64,000 bases of DNA from Apodemus sylvaticus (GCF_947179515.1 NC_067482.1:71624311-71688310); one strand, 5' to 3'. Numbered from the stretch's first letter, positions 45,786-56,159 are shown. The notes: a model not told the origin generated them from the sequence alone. Made by a program: numbers and translations.

Positions 45786-47057
45786 ATGGCAAAAGGCAAA
45801 CGCAGGAACGTCACTAACAGAAATCAAGGCAATATGGCAACATCTGAACCCAATTCTCCTCTACCAACATGTCCTGGATACCCCATCACACCAGTAAAAC
45901 AAGATTTGGATTTAAAATCACTGGTCATGATGCTGGTACAGGAACACATGAAGGTCATACATAAAGAAATTCAGGAGACAATGGATCAAAAGGTAGAAGC
46001 CCTTGCAAGGGAAACACAAAAATCATTGAAAGAAATCCAGGAGAATACAAAAGCCAACAAGGAGGAAATGCAAAAAACACTTAAAGAAATACAGGAGAAC
46101 TTTGCTCAACAGGCTGAGGTCATCAAAGACGAAACACAAAAATCTCTTAAAGAAATACAGGAGAACTTTGGTCAACAGGCTGAGCTCATGAAAGAGAAAA
46201 CACAAAAATCTCTTAAAGAATTACAGGAAAACACAAACATGCAAGTGAAGGAGCTAAGCAAAACCATCCAGGATCTAAAATCAGAAGTAGAAACAACTAA
46301 GAAAACTCAAAGGGAGACAACTTTGGAGATAGAAAGCCTTGGGAAGAAATCAGGGGACAGAGATACAAATATCAACAACAGAATACAAGAGATAGAAGAA
46401 AGAATCTCAGATGCTGAAGATTCCATAGAAACCATGGACTCAACAGTTAAAGAAAATGCAAAATGCAAAAAGCTTGTAACCCAAAATATCCAGGAAATCC
46501 AGGACACAATGAGAAGACCAAACCTAAGGATTATAGGCATAGAGGAGAGTGAAGATTTACAACTTAAAGGGCCAGCAAATATCTTCAATAAAATTATGGA
46601 AGAAAACTTCCCTAACCTAAAGAGAGAGATGCCCATGAATATACAAGAAGCCTACAGAACTCCAAACAGACTGGACCAGAACAGAAATACTTCCCGTCAC
46701 ATAATAATCAAAACACCAAATGTTCTAAACAAAGAAAGAATACTAAAGGCAGTAAGAGAAAAAGGCCAAGTAACATATAAAGGAAGACCTATCAGAATCA
46801 CAGCAGACTTTTCACCTGAGACTATGAAGGCTAGAAGGTCCTGGGCAGATCTCATGCAGACTCTAAGAGAACACAAATGCCAACCAAAACTACTATATCC
46901 AGCAAAACTCTCAATCACCATAGATGGAGAAACTAAGATATTTCATGACAAAACCAAGTTTACCCAATATCTATCCACAAACCCGGCCCTAAAAAGGATA
47001 ATAGGAGGACAACACCAATACAAGGAGGGAAACTTCACCCTGGAAAAAGCAAGATAG
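45786..47057 (+). CDS. L1 ORF1p, RNA-binding nucleic-acid chaperone (423 aa)
   Basis: Trimeric protein that coats L1 RNA in the cytoplasm and acts as a nucleic-acid chaperone during target-primed reverse transcription. The start MAKGK and a basic N-terminus (1-40) are followed by a long coiled coil (about 41-215), an RRM-like domain from RRPNLRII (243) to about 340, and a C-terminal domain with REKGQVTYKGRPIRIT (324-339) and FSPETMKARR, the conserved basic RNA-binding surface. The coiled coil carries QKSLKEIQEN-type repeats at residues 78, 96, 118 and 140 (spacing 18, 22, 22), with a weaker one near 62. At 423 residues it is longer than the roughly 357-371 usual for mouse ORF1p, and the repeats account for the excess. 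The start is the first ATG after the 5' UTR, in context TCTAGATGG. No frameshift or stop. Confidence 0.95.
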   Translation: MAKGKRRNVTNRNQGNMATSEPNSPLPTCPGYPITPVKQDLDLKSLVMMLVQEHMKVIHKEIQETMDQKVEALARETQKSLKEIQENTKANKEEMQKTLKEIQENFAQQAEVIKDETQKSLKEIQENFGQQAELMKEKTQKSLKELQENTNMQVKELSKTIQDLKSEVETTKKTQRETTLEIESLGKKSGDRDTNINNRIQEIEERISDAEDSIETMDSTVKENAKCKKLVTQNIQEIQDTMRRPNLRIIGIEESEDLQLKGPANIFNKIMEENFPNLKREMPMNIQEAYRTPNRLDQNRNTSRHIIIKTPNVLNKERILKAVREKGQVTYKGRPIRITADFSPETMKARRSWADLMQTLREHKCQPKLLYPAKLSITIDGETKIFHDKTKFTQYLSTNPALKRIIGGQHQYKEGNFTLEKAR

Positions 47058-47116
47058 TAACCTTTCATCAAACCCAAAAGAAGTTAAGCATTCAAATTTA
47101 AAAAATAACGTCAAAA
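47058..47116 (+). other. L1 inter-ORF spacer
   Basis: 59 bp between the ORF1 stop (TAG, 47055-47057) and the ORF2 ATG. In the ORF2 frame there is a TAA at 47099, so ORF2 cannot start upstream of 47117 and must be reached by the unusual reinitiation that L1 uses. Confidence 0.85.
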
Positions 47117-50100
47117 ATGATAGGAAGTAACAATCACTATTCCTTAATATCTCTTAACATCAATGGACTTAATGCCCCAATAAAAAGACACAGACTAACT
47201 GAATGGATACGTAAACAGGACCCTACATTTTGCTGCTTACAGGAAACACACCTCAGGGTCAAAGACAAACACTACCTTAGAGTAAAAGGCTGGAAGACAA
47301 TTTTACAAGCAAATGGTCTCAGGAAACAAGCTGGAGTAGCCATTTTAATATCAGATAAAATTGACTTTCAACCCAAAGTCATCAAAAGAGACCCTGAGGG
47401 ACACTTCTTGCTGGTCAAAGGAAAAATACAAAAAGAAGAGCTGACAATCCTGAACATCTATGCCCCAAATGTAAGGGCACCCTCTTTTGTAAAAGAAACT
47501 TTATTAAAACTAAAAGCACACATTGCACCTAACACAATAATTGTGGGTGACTTCAACACTGCACTTTCCTCAATGGACCGATCAGGAAAACAGAAACTAA
47601 ACAGGGACACAATGAAACTAATTGAAGCTTTGGACCAATTAGATTTAACAGATATATATAGAACATTCTATCCTAAAACAAAAGAATATACCTTTTTCTC
47701 AGCACCTCATGGTACCTTCTCCAAAATCGACCATATAATTGGTCACAAGACAGACCTCAACAAATATAAGAAGATCGAACTAATCCCATGCCTCCTATCT
47801 GATCACTATGGAGTAAAAGTGGTCTTCAATAGCAACAGAAACAACAGAAAGCCCACATACACGTGGAAACTGAACAATACTCTACTCAATGATACCTTGG
47901 TCAAGGAAGAAATAAAGAAAGAAATTAAAGACTTTTTAGAACACAATGAAAATGAAAACACAACATACCCAAATCTATGGGACACAATGAAAGCAGTGCT
48001 AAGAGGAAAACTCATAGCCCTGAGTGCCTCCAAAAAGAAAATGGAGAGAGCATACATTACCAGCTTAATGACACACCTGAAAGCCCTGGAACAAAAAGAA
48101 GCTATTTCGCCCAGGAGGAGTAGAAGGCAGGAAATCATCAAACTCAGGGCCGAAATCAATCAAGTAGAAACAAAGAGAACCATACAAAAAATCAACAATA
48201 CCAGGAGCTGGTTCTTTGAGAAAATCAACAAGATAGATAAACCCTTAGCCAGAATGACCAAAGGGCACAGAGAAAGTATCCAAATTAACAAACTTAGAAA
48301 TGAAAAGGGAGATATAACAACGGAAACTGAGGAAATCCAAAAAATCATCAGATCCTACTACAAGAGCCTATACTCAACACAACTGGAGAATCTGGAGGAA
48401 ATGGACAATTTCCTTGACAGATACCAAATACCAAAATTAAATCAGGACCAACTAGACCATCTAAACAGTCCCATAATGCCTAAAGAAATAGAAGGAGTCA
48501 TAGAAAGTCTTCCAACCAAAAAAAGCACAGGACCAGATGGCTTCAGTGCAGAATTCTACCAGACCTTCAAAGAAGAGTTAACACCAATACTCTTCAAACT
48601 CTTCCACAAAATAGAAACAGAAGGAACACTACCCAATTCCTTCTACGAAGCCACAATTACGCTGATACCAAAGCCACACAAAGATCCAACAAAGAAAGAG
48701 AACTTCAGACCAATTTCCCTTATGAACATAGATGCAAAAATACTCAATAAAATTCTTGCCAACCGAATCCAAGAACACATCAAAACGATCATCCACCATG
48801 ATCAAGTAGGCTTTATCCCAGGAATGCAGGGTTGGTTCAATATACGGAAATCCATCAATACAATCCACTACATAAACAAACTCAAAGAACAAAACCACAT
48901 GGTCATTTCATTGGATGCTGAAAAAGCATTTGACAAAATTCAGCATCCCTTCATGCTTAAAGTCTTGGAGAGAACAGGAATTCAAGGCCCATACCTAAAC
49001 ATAGTAAAAGCAATATACAGCAAACCGGTAGCCAGCATCAAACTAAATGGAGAGAAACTTGAAGCAATCCCACTGAAATCAGGGACCAGACAAGGCTGCC
49101 CCCTTTCTCCTTATCTTTTCAATATTGTACTTGAGGTACTAGCTCGGGCAATTCGACAACATAAGGAGGTCAAAGGGATACAAATTGGAAAGGAAGAAGT
49201 CAAACTATCATTATTTGCAGACGACATGATCGTCTACCTAAGTGACCCAAAGAACTCCACTAGAGAGCTCCTACAGCTGATAAACAACTTCAGCAAAGTG
49301 GCAGGTTATAAAGTCAACTCAAGCAAATCAGTGGCCTTCCTATACTCAAAGGATAAGCAGGCTGAGAAAGAAATTAGGGAAATGACCCCCTTCACAATAG
49401 CCACAAACAGTATAAAGTATCTTGGGGTGACTCTTACCAAACATGTGAAAGATCTGTATGACAAGAACTTCAAGACTCTGAAGAAGGAAATGGAAGAAGA
49501 CCTCAAAAAATGGGAAAACCTCCCATGCTCATGGATCGGCAGAATCAATATAGTTAAAATGGCCATTTTGCCTAAAGCACTATACAGATTCAATGCAATA
49601 CCCATCAAAATCCCAACTCAATTCTTCACAGAGCTAGAAAGAGCAATTATCAAATTCATCTGGAACAACAAAAAACCCAGGATAGCTAAAACTATTCTCA
49701 GCAACAAAAGGAAATCTGGGGGAATCAGTATCCCTGACCTCAAGCAATACTACAGAGCAATAGTGTTAAAAACTGCATGGTATTGGTACAGTGACAGACA
49801 GGAGGATCAATGGAACAGGATTGAAGATCCAGAAATGAACCCACACACCTATGGCCACTTGATCCTCGACAAAGAGGCTGAAAACATCCAATGGAAAAAA
49901 GATAGCCTTTTCAACAAATGGTGCTGGTTCAACTGGAGGTCAGCATGCAGAAGAATGCGAATTGATCCATCCTTGTCTCCTTGTACTAAGCTCAAATCCA
50001 AATGGATCAAGGACCTCCACATAAAGCCAGATACTCTGAAGCTAATAGAAAAAAAACTGGGGAAGACCCTTGAGGACATCGGTACAGGGAGAAAGTTTCT

Positions 50101-50941
50101 GAACAGAACACCAATAGCGTATGCTCTAAGAGCAAGAATTGACAAATGGGACCTCATAAAATTACAAAGTTTCTGTAAGGCAAAGGACACCATCAAGAGG
50201 ACAAATCGGCAACCAACAAATTGGGAAAAGATCTTCACCAATCCTACATCAGATAGAGGGCTAATATCCAATATATATAAAGAACTCAAGAAGTTAGACT
50301 CCAGAAAACCAAACAACCCTATTAAAAAATGGGGTATAGAGTTAAACAAAGAATTCTCACCTGAAGAACTTCGGATGGCGGAGAAGCATCTTAAAAAATG
50401 CTCAACTTCATTAGTCATTAGGGAAATGCAAATCAAAACAACCCTAAGATTTCATCTTACACCAGTCAGAATGGCTAAGATTAAAAATTCAGGAGACAGC
50501 AGGTGTTGGAGAGGGTGTGGAGAAAGAGGAACACTCCTCCACTGCTGGTGGGGTTGCAAATTGGTACAACCACTCTGGAAATCAGTCTGGCGGTTCCTCC
50601 GAAAACTGGGCACCTTACTTCCAGAAGATCCTGCTATACCACTCCTGGGCATATACCCAGAAGACTCCCCACCATGTAATAAGGATACATGTTCTACTAT
50701 GTTCATAGCAGCCCTATTTGTAATTGCCAGATGCTGGAAAGAACCCAGGTATCCCTCAACAGAAGAGTGGATGCAAAAAATGTGGGATATCTACACAATG
50801 GAGTACTATTCAGCCATTAGAAACAATGAATTCATGAAATTCTTAGGCAAATGGATGGAGCTAGAGAATATCATACTAAGTGAGGTAACCCAGACTCAAA
50901 AGGTGAATCATGGTATGCACTCACTAATAAGTGGATATTAA
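47117..50941 (+). CDS. L1 ORF2p, endonuclease / reverse transcriptase (1274 aa)
   Basis: Supplies the nick and the polymerase for target-primed reverse transcription; it acts in the nucleus bound to its own mRNA. The N-terminal APE-like endonuclease (1-240) shows N14, E43, Y115, D145 and N147 (GDFN), D205, S228, D229 and H230, each at the same position as in human ORF2p. A linker/Z region (about 250-500) leads to the reverse transcriptase (about 510-770), with D600 in SLDAEKAFDKI, GTRQGCPLSPYLFN (656-669) and FADD (700-703). The C-terminal Cys-rich motif is intact as C1130-X3-C1134-X7-H1142-X4-C1147. Length matches the family (about 1275-1281). No stop or frameshift along 3.8 kb, which is strong evidence of recent origin. 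The start follows an in-frame stop at 47099. Confidence 0.96.
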   Translation: MIGSNNHYSLISLNINGLNAPIKRHRLTEWIRKQDPTFCCLQETHLRVKDKHYLRVKGWKTILQANGLRKQAGVAILISDKIDFQPKVIKRDPEGHFLLVKGKIQKEELTILNIYAPNVRAPSFVKETLLKLKAHIAPNTIIVGDFNTALSSMDRSGKQKLNRDTMKLIEALDQLDLTDIYRTFYPKTKEYTFFSAPHGTFSKIDHIIGHKTDLNKYKKIELIPCLLSDHYGVKVVFNSNRNNRKPTYTWKLNNTLLNDTLVKEEIKKEIKDFLEHNENENTTYPNLWDTMKAVLRGKLIALSASKKKMERAYITSLMTHLKALEQKEAISPRRSRRQEIIKLRAEINQVETKRTIQKINNTRSWFFEKINKIDKPLARMTKGHRESIQINKLRNEKGDITTETEEIQKIIRSYYKSLYSTQLENLEEMDNFLDRYQIPKLNQDQLDHLNSPIMPKEIEGVIESLPTKKSTGPDGFSAEFYQTFKEELTPILFKLFHKIETEGTLPNSFYEATITLIPKPHKDPTKKENFRPISLMNIDAKILNKILANRIQEHIKTIIHHDQVGFIPGMQGWFNIRKSINTIHYINKLKEQNHMVISLDAEKAFDKIQHPFMLKVLERTGIQGPYLNIVKAIYSKPVASIKLNGEKLEAIPLKSGTRQGCPLSPYLFNIVLEVLARAIRQHKEVKGIQIGKEEVKLSLFADDMIVYLSDPKNSTRELLQLINNFSKVAGYKVNSSKSVAFLYSKDKQAEKEIREMTPFTIATNSIKYLGVTLTKHVKDLYDKNFKTLKKEMEEDLKKWENLPCSWIGRINIVKMAILPKALYRFNAIPIKIPTQFFTELERAIIKFIWNNKKPRIAKTILSNKRKSGGISIPDLKQYYRAIVLKTAWYWYSDRQEDQWNRIEDPEMNPHTYGHLILDKEAENIQWKKDSLFNKWCWFNWRSACRRMRIDPSLSPCTKLKSKWIKDLHIKPDTLKLIEKKLGKTLEDIGTGRKFLNRTPIAYALRARIDKWDLIKLQSFCKAKDTIKRTNRQPTNWEKIFTNPTSDRGLISNIYKELKKLDSRKPNNPIKKWGIELNKEFSPEELRMAEKHLKKCSTSLVIREMQIKTTLRFHLTPVRMAKIKNSGDSRCWRGCGERGTLLHCWWGCKLVQPLWKSVWRFLRKLGTLLPEDPAIPLLGIYPEDSPPCNKDTCSTMFIAALFVIARCWKEPRYPSTEEWMQKMWDIYTMEYYSAIRNNEFMKFLGKWMELENIILSEVTQTQKVNHGMHSLISGY

Positions 50942-51184
50942 CCTAGAAAACTGGAATACCCAAAACATAATCCACACATCAAATGAGGTACAAGAAGAAA
51001 GGAGGAGTGGCCCCTGGTTCTGGAAAGACTCAGTGAAACAGTATTCAGCAAAACCAGAACGGGGAAGTGGGAAGGGGTGGGTGGGAGGACAGGGGAAGAG
51101 AAGGGGGCTTGCGGGACTTTCGGGGAGTGGGGGGGCTAGAAAAGGGGAAATCATTTGAAATGTAAATAAATTATATCGAATAAT
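50942..51184 (+). other. L1 3' UTR with G-rich tract
   Basis: Short 3' UTR. From 51059 to 51148 the + strand is strongly purine-rich with many GGGG/GGG runs (for example GGGGAAGTGGGAAGGGGTGG), followed by AAATCATTTGAAATGTAAAT, the ending typical of this murine L1 group. A polyadenylation signal AATAAA sits at 51182-51187, inside the start of the A tail. The same ending is recognisable in the L1 copies at 6090-6160, 24750-24830 and, inverted, 34074-34200. Confidence 0.9.
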
Positions 51185-51191
51185 AAAAAAA

Positions 51192-51206
51192 AAAAAAGTA
51201 AATATC
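51192..51206. repeat. 3' target-site duplication of the intact L1
   Basis: Second copy of AAAAAAGTAAATATC, directly after the element's A tail. Beyond it the older L1 sequence resumes in the same orientation as before 44558. Confidence 0.93.
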
Positions 51207-51510
51207 AACCAAACTCATCTAATCAACAAATGAACTAATGAACTGAGCACACATTTCATAGAAGAAACACTAATGACCAATAAACATGTAAAGGATTTTC
51301 AACATCTTTAACCATCAAAGAAATTCAATAAAATTATTTTGAGATAAATAAAATACGACACATACTCATGAAATTTTACTCAGCTATTAGAAAAAGAGCT
51401 CAAGGCATTAGCAGGAAAATGGGTGCAATCAAAAATAATTATGTTCAGAGATATAAGTTTGACTGAGAAGGAGAATTACTACACATTTTATTTCACATCT
51501 CACAAATGAG
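51207..51510 (+). mobile_element. Old L1 remnant, right part
   Basis: Continuation of the element split by the young L1. ATTTTACTCAGCTATTAGAA (51375-51394) and the following ATGGGTGCAATC...TTATGTTCAG match the end of ORF2 in old mammalian L1s, where the coding phrase is YYSAI. Many substitutions and short deletions. Confidence 0.65.
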
Positions 51511-51519
51511 ATGTGGCAT

Positions 51520-51725
51520 GGCTAATGAAACGGCTTAGTAGTCAAAAGCACTGACTTGTTCTTCCAGGGACTCAAGTTCAATTCTCAACACCCACATGAC
51601 ACATTGCAACTCCCAACATCTGTAACTCCAGTCCCAGGTTGGCCTCTTTTGACCTCCTCAGGCACTGCTTGCAGATGGGAACATACCAACAAGCAGACAA
51701 AACACCCATACACAAGATTAAATAT
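51520..51725 (+). mobile_element. B3 SINE
   Basis: GGCTTAGTAGTCAAAAGCACTGACTTGTTCTTCCAGGG, CAACACCCACATGACACA, CATCTGTAACTCCAGTCCCAG and an end with AACACCCATACACAAGATTAAATA. Inserted at or beside the 3' end of the old L1 that ends near 51510. Confidence 0.8.
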
Positions 51726-52334
51726 TACACATTATAATATATAATGTGTAAATGTACAAGAATCAAAAAGCAAAGAGACTCAGCATTTATCAGAACTTTT
51801 TATCAGAGACTCAGAACTACTGGACCCAGTTCAAGAATAAACCTGTAAAGGCAAGCAGATGTTACCTCTCTTCTGGTCAGCTGGTTGTCCATCCAGGAAG
51901 AGGGAACTAGGTTGGTCAAGGATGGATTTCATTAAGCAGAACAAAAGGAACAATGAGTCCCAATGCATGGTTGGTTCTTCAGAAGGAAGCAGAAGTTGGG
52001 CCTGCCATCCCCAGTTGATCCTTCCAAATTAGCTAATGATTGGTTTCATTATCTCCAGGAGAAATGGGGAGGAAAGATCACTCTATTAGCAAAATGCTTG
52101 CTTAGTGGCAGTCCTTTCACAGGGACAGAATACCACGTAGATTTCTACATTACAGCAGTTGTCCATGAATACATTGAGGTGATATCGATTGTGAGTAAGG
52201 AAAATGATGGATCTGCTATATTTACCCATGCAACACTGCATACACATCAAAGCAACACATGGCAACCTATAATGAAATAAAGTTATATTGATCAACCTAA
52301 CTAATATTAGTAAAGATCCAAAAATATTATAACT

Positions 52335-52620
52335 GATTTGAGGAAATTGTTCAGTGAGTAAAAGTACTTGCTTTGAAAGCATGAGGATCATAATTTATTT
52401 CTTCTGTTTACACATGAAACCTCAATACATGTATATGACTATAACCCTAGTATTGAGAGGCGGAAATAAAAGAAATCGGGGCAAACTCCATCTTCAGTGA
52501 GAATTTTCATCTCAAAGAAATGCAGTAGGATGTGAGGAAGTGACAGCTGGGCTTTCAGCAGCCTCCTCTGGGTTCCACATGGAGAACACACGTAAGTGCA
52601 CACACATGTACACACATGAG
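52335..52620 (+). mobile_element. B4-type SINE
   Basis: GTTCAGTGAGTAAAAGTACTTGCTTTGAAAGCATGAGG at 52350-52387 is a tRNA-like SINE head. TATAACCCTAGTATTGAGAG (52440) and the ACACACATGTACACACATGA end fit B4. Diverged. Confidence 0.65.
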
Positions 52621-52942
52621 CAAAGTTACCTATCAGCCTATCAGGAGTAAATCAATATTAATAACTTATCCTTAAGTCATGGCCTGTTTGCTTTCTGCCA
52701 GGGGAGACATGTGAATCTGTTATTAACAATGAAGATGTCACAATTTATGAGCTCTTGAGTCTAGAATCTTACCAAATGGAAATTTTAGTGCCTTCAGCAC
52801 CTTTAATTAAGGTCAGGTGGGTTGTCTGTTCAACACTGAGTTCCTTAAAACTTCACATATTATACATAAACAGTCTGCCAATATAAAACCCAACTCAAGG
52901 TAAAAGGATTAAAGTACAATGTAAATTTAATTATAATTTTAG

Positions 52943-52944
<2 letters not shown>

Positions 52945-52978
<34 letters not shown>
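52945..52978 (+). repeat. (GT)n microsatellite
   Basis: 17 GT units after AGTC. Confidence 0.97.
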
Positions 52979-52980
<2 letters not shown>

Positions 52981-52999
52981 CTGCCAATTCCCAGAAAGA

Positions 53000-54144
53000 A
53001 TTGAAACACTTCACATTAGGAACAAAGCAAGCAAACACATCTTATTCTGATGTTCTTGCTTTAAATCTCTCAGCCCTGTATCTCTGCCAGGTGTGACAGC
53101 ACCTTTTATTTCAGCAATGAATACACAATGGCACTACTTCTTAGAAATCTTAGACCAAAGAGAGAGTCATCTCCCCTGCTATCCATTTCTGCAAACAACA
53201 GCTCCTTCTCAAATTTCCCCTCCCTTCCTCTCATCTCAGATATAGCCCATCCTGTTTTCCCAGGGTCTGAGGTTGGAAAGCTGCCTTCTTTTCACACAGT
53301 CTCGGGCTCTGTTTTTAGTGACAATTGTTCTGTGTCCTCTGAAGATGGCCATCTGTTCACCTTGGCAGATGTGAGTGTCTCATTACCTGTCAGTTTTCTA
53401 AGTTGGCTCCTTTATCTGTAACCATTTGATGCTTGTTGGTGCCCGTCTCCTTTTGGGCCAGGGAGGTGATTTCACAGTCTCTCTCAGAGCTTCAGGAGAT
53501 ATACGAGCATCATCCTGGTTGTGCCGGACATTTTTCACCTTCTGTTCATGTCAGTGGGCAACCCCTTCCTCACCAGAGACATGCAAGCTAAACCAGAGAA
53601 TGCTGACACCATTCCTCTGTTATTCTCTCTGTTCCAAGTAATACAAAGGATAAAACAATCTAAGAAACAGGTTGACCAAAATCCTGCTAAAATGCCTCAT
53701 TATTTGTACCTCAAATTAAGTTTAGATAGACCACCAGTACCAGGTTTGTTAAGCAGCCTAGACCAGTCTTTCTGTATTTGAGACTGTTGCCCTTATTGAA
53801 ATAAGAAACAGGAGATAATTGCAAATCTCTGCAGGACCTTGGAAATCATTATAAACTCAGTTCTTGCCTTTTCTTTTCCCAAACTGGCAAAATATGCTAT
53901 GAAGTAATGAAGTCACTCGTAATTCTAGCATAAATTTCAGCCTAAATCCAGTTTGCCAGAGGTTAGAATTAAGTGTGGAAACATCAAGGCAAGGAGACTG
54001 GCACTTATTGAGAATTGGCTAGATATCTGTAATTTTTAAAGTATGAATTCCTTTGGTTATTGTGTGTTTATGTGAGTCTTTATTTACAATCAGGTGATGA
54101 ATCAGTTTTATCTACTTCCATTTAGTATTTAAGTGGATGAGTTT
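53000..54144. other. Unassigned non-coding sequence
   Basis: Several open frames of 70-97 codons (53128-53781) overlap in different frames without domains. GGAGATAATTGCAAATC (53812) is an isolated homeodomain/octamer-like patch. Confidence 0.45.
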
Positions 54145-54335
54145 TTTAAACTAATTTTCATATTTGTTCAGTTATTCATTTACTGTCAGGGAAAACGAGT
54201 GCACATGCCAAGGTGCACATGTGAAAGTCAGAGGACAACTTTTGGGAGTCACTTTGATTTTATTCTTAAACCATATGGATCCCAGGCAACGTCTTGATGG
54301 CAAGAGCCTTTTTGTGCTGAGCCATCTTGCTAGTT
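54145..54335 (-). mobile_element. B3-type SINE, minus strand
   Basis: AAGTCAGAGGACAACTTTTGGGAGTC, CATATGGATCCCAGGCAACG and TTTGTGCTGAGCCATCTTGC are the reverse-complement B3 landmarks. Confidence 0.75.
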
Positions 54336-55139
54336 CCAAACTTATGTTTTTAAAAACTTATGTTGTTAAGAACAGAACAGAAGAATTACTCTCTGGACAC
54401 ATTCTAAATGTGCACAATAAGTGTTGTGTGGAGAAACATACCAAACAACAACTCAACTCAATGATGACAACCCTGGTCCTGCTAACTACTATATTTCTGA
54501 ATGTGAATCATTTTTATTATACATCCAAGAATCTTTTTATTATATATACATTCAGCATTTTGCCCCATTTACTTCACTTTGAATGTCTTCAAGGCTTATT
54601 CTTCTTATCGTAAAGATCAATGTTTTTATCTTTTCAAGGAGAAATTTTAATATACATATATGACTGCATTTTTTTTATCTCTTCATTTCTTGATGTGTAC
54701 TCACCTCACAGTGATTCCATATATTGGTTGATGTTAAGGCTACATTAAATATTGTAGTATAGAGTTGATATATTATTTTCAATTATTTTAATAATATAGA
54801 GAAGTGATATTATTGAGTCATAAAATAGCCCTATTTTTTCAATTTTTGAAAAATCTTCATACTATTTTCCATATCTGTGTTTCCTGATGATTATTAGTAT
54901 AGACTCAGCATTGTTGAGGATCTTACGTAATAGCTGTTTGTACATGCACAGAGAACTGTGTATTTAAATCTGTTGAAACTGTAAAACTGGAAGTAAACTT
55001 AAGGGAACATGCCATACCTTAGTTTATGCAATATTTTTGTGATTGCAGCACAAAAATCTCAAGTAATAAAAACAAAATGAGAAAGATTGTATTAGACTAA
55101 CCATGCCTAGGAACTCTGGTTACTTGCATACAATCAGCC

Positions 55140-55475
55140 CAGATCATATTTCAGCATAGATGGAGAAGATGGTCTCCAGGTCCCACCTACTTTCATGAAC
55201 ATATTCTCAGTATATAGTTGCTAAGAGAGGAAGAACCATTCTTTGTGAGGGTGTGGCCACTGATAGAATTACCATATTTCCAAGGATGGGCTTACACATA
55301 ACCATGCATGTATAAGCAGCAGTGACTGAACTTGAGTGAGTCACCACAATGATACAAAGTCAAGACAAAGATGTGCTTAGAGGGACAAGGGGAAGCTTAA
55401 AGGCAAAAGGGGCTGGTTATGATCATAATTCATGGTATACATGCATGAAAGTGTCAAGAATAAGAAAAATATAAA
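55140..55475 (+). mobile_element. L1 3'-end-like remnant
   Basis: CATAACCATGCATGTATAAG and the ending GGTTATGATCATAATTCATG / ATACATGCATGAAAGTGTCAAGAATAAG resemble a rodent L1 3' terminus (GATATGATCAAAATACATTG type). Diverged. Confidence 0.45.
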
Positions 55476-56159
55476 TTTTTAGACATTTCCAAAAACACAT
55501 TCAGACTAAAATGACAGTCCATGGAATGGAGATAACACCTGTAAGTAATGTATATGGCAAGTTTAATCCACAGAATGTAGAAGAACTATTTGTAATTCAG
55601 AAGCAAAACAAAAATCAATACTGGTTATCTTTCTGAAGGATAGCTACCTTATGAAGCAAAGGTTAGGTGGATTATGTTGATGAGGGAAGGCAAGGTTGCA
55701 AAGTTAGACTACAATGCAAAATGGCTGTACGTGGTCTTAGAAATCAAGCTGAGTTTTTTTTCCCAATTGCAAAGTGTGTGGACTCATCCCATTGCATAAG
55801 CATAGACATAGCATGCAGACAGAAGCACTGCAGTCTACTGAGTGTGAGAATGTGAGCCCAGGCACTCTTATAATTTTGCTGGGTATGCTACAACCCTAGA
55901 GAATATCATACCATAAGCAAAGTCTCACTTTCATTGGTATGCCCATCCCAATTTTAAAAATATAATGAAAGACTTCTAGTTAGTACCATGAAACATATGA
56001 CTTGATTGACAACCCTTCTCTCAAGAAGAAAGCTGGACAAGTGAAATAGTAATACTTTGTAGATCCATGGATGCCTGATGTGGTAGAGGGAACTCAGAAT
56101 ACATAAAGAATCCCAACTTTACAGGAGCAGAGATGACTTCTTAAGCTGGGTCAGAATTA

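Larger units (their letters stand above)
44573..51191 (+). mobile_element. Full-length LINE-1 with both ORFs open (F-type monomer promoter)
   Basis: Complete non-LTR retrotransposon: CpG-rich 5' UTR (44573-45785), ORF1 (45786-47057), 59-bp spacer, ORF2 (47117-50941), 3' UTR and short poly(A). It is flanked by identical copies of AAAAAAGTAAATATC at 44558-44572 and 51192-51206, so the element entered by target-primed reverse transcription. Both reading frames are uninterrupted, the CpGs of the 5' UTR are not decayed, and the target-site duplication is perfect, all of which argue for a recent insertion. The 5' UTR shares monomer phrases with the second monomer-bearing L1 at 34074-36475, which places both in the murine F-monomer lineage. 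Whether this copy can still move cannot be read from sequence alone; every catalytic residue I checked is present. Confidence 0.95.

Noticed and set aside
44659..45827. Overlapping open frames of 70-143 codons on both strands in the L1 5' UTR
   Set aside because: GC-rich sequence has few stops by chance. An antisense ORF0-like peptide was considered, but no conserved start or product could be recognised.
47806..50436. Several 60-195-codon open frames antisense to ORF2 of the intact L1
   Set aside because: Shadows of the A-rich coding strand; no independent evidence.
53128..53781. Three overlapping open frames of 71-97 codons
   Set aside because: Different frames, no shared splice pattern, no domain; considered chance.
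54164..54613. 149-codon open frame on the + strand
   Set aside because: Its first part is the antisense of a B3-type SINE and the rest is AT-rich; no recognisable protein.
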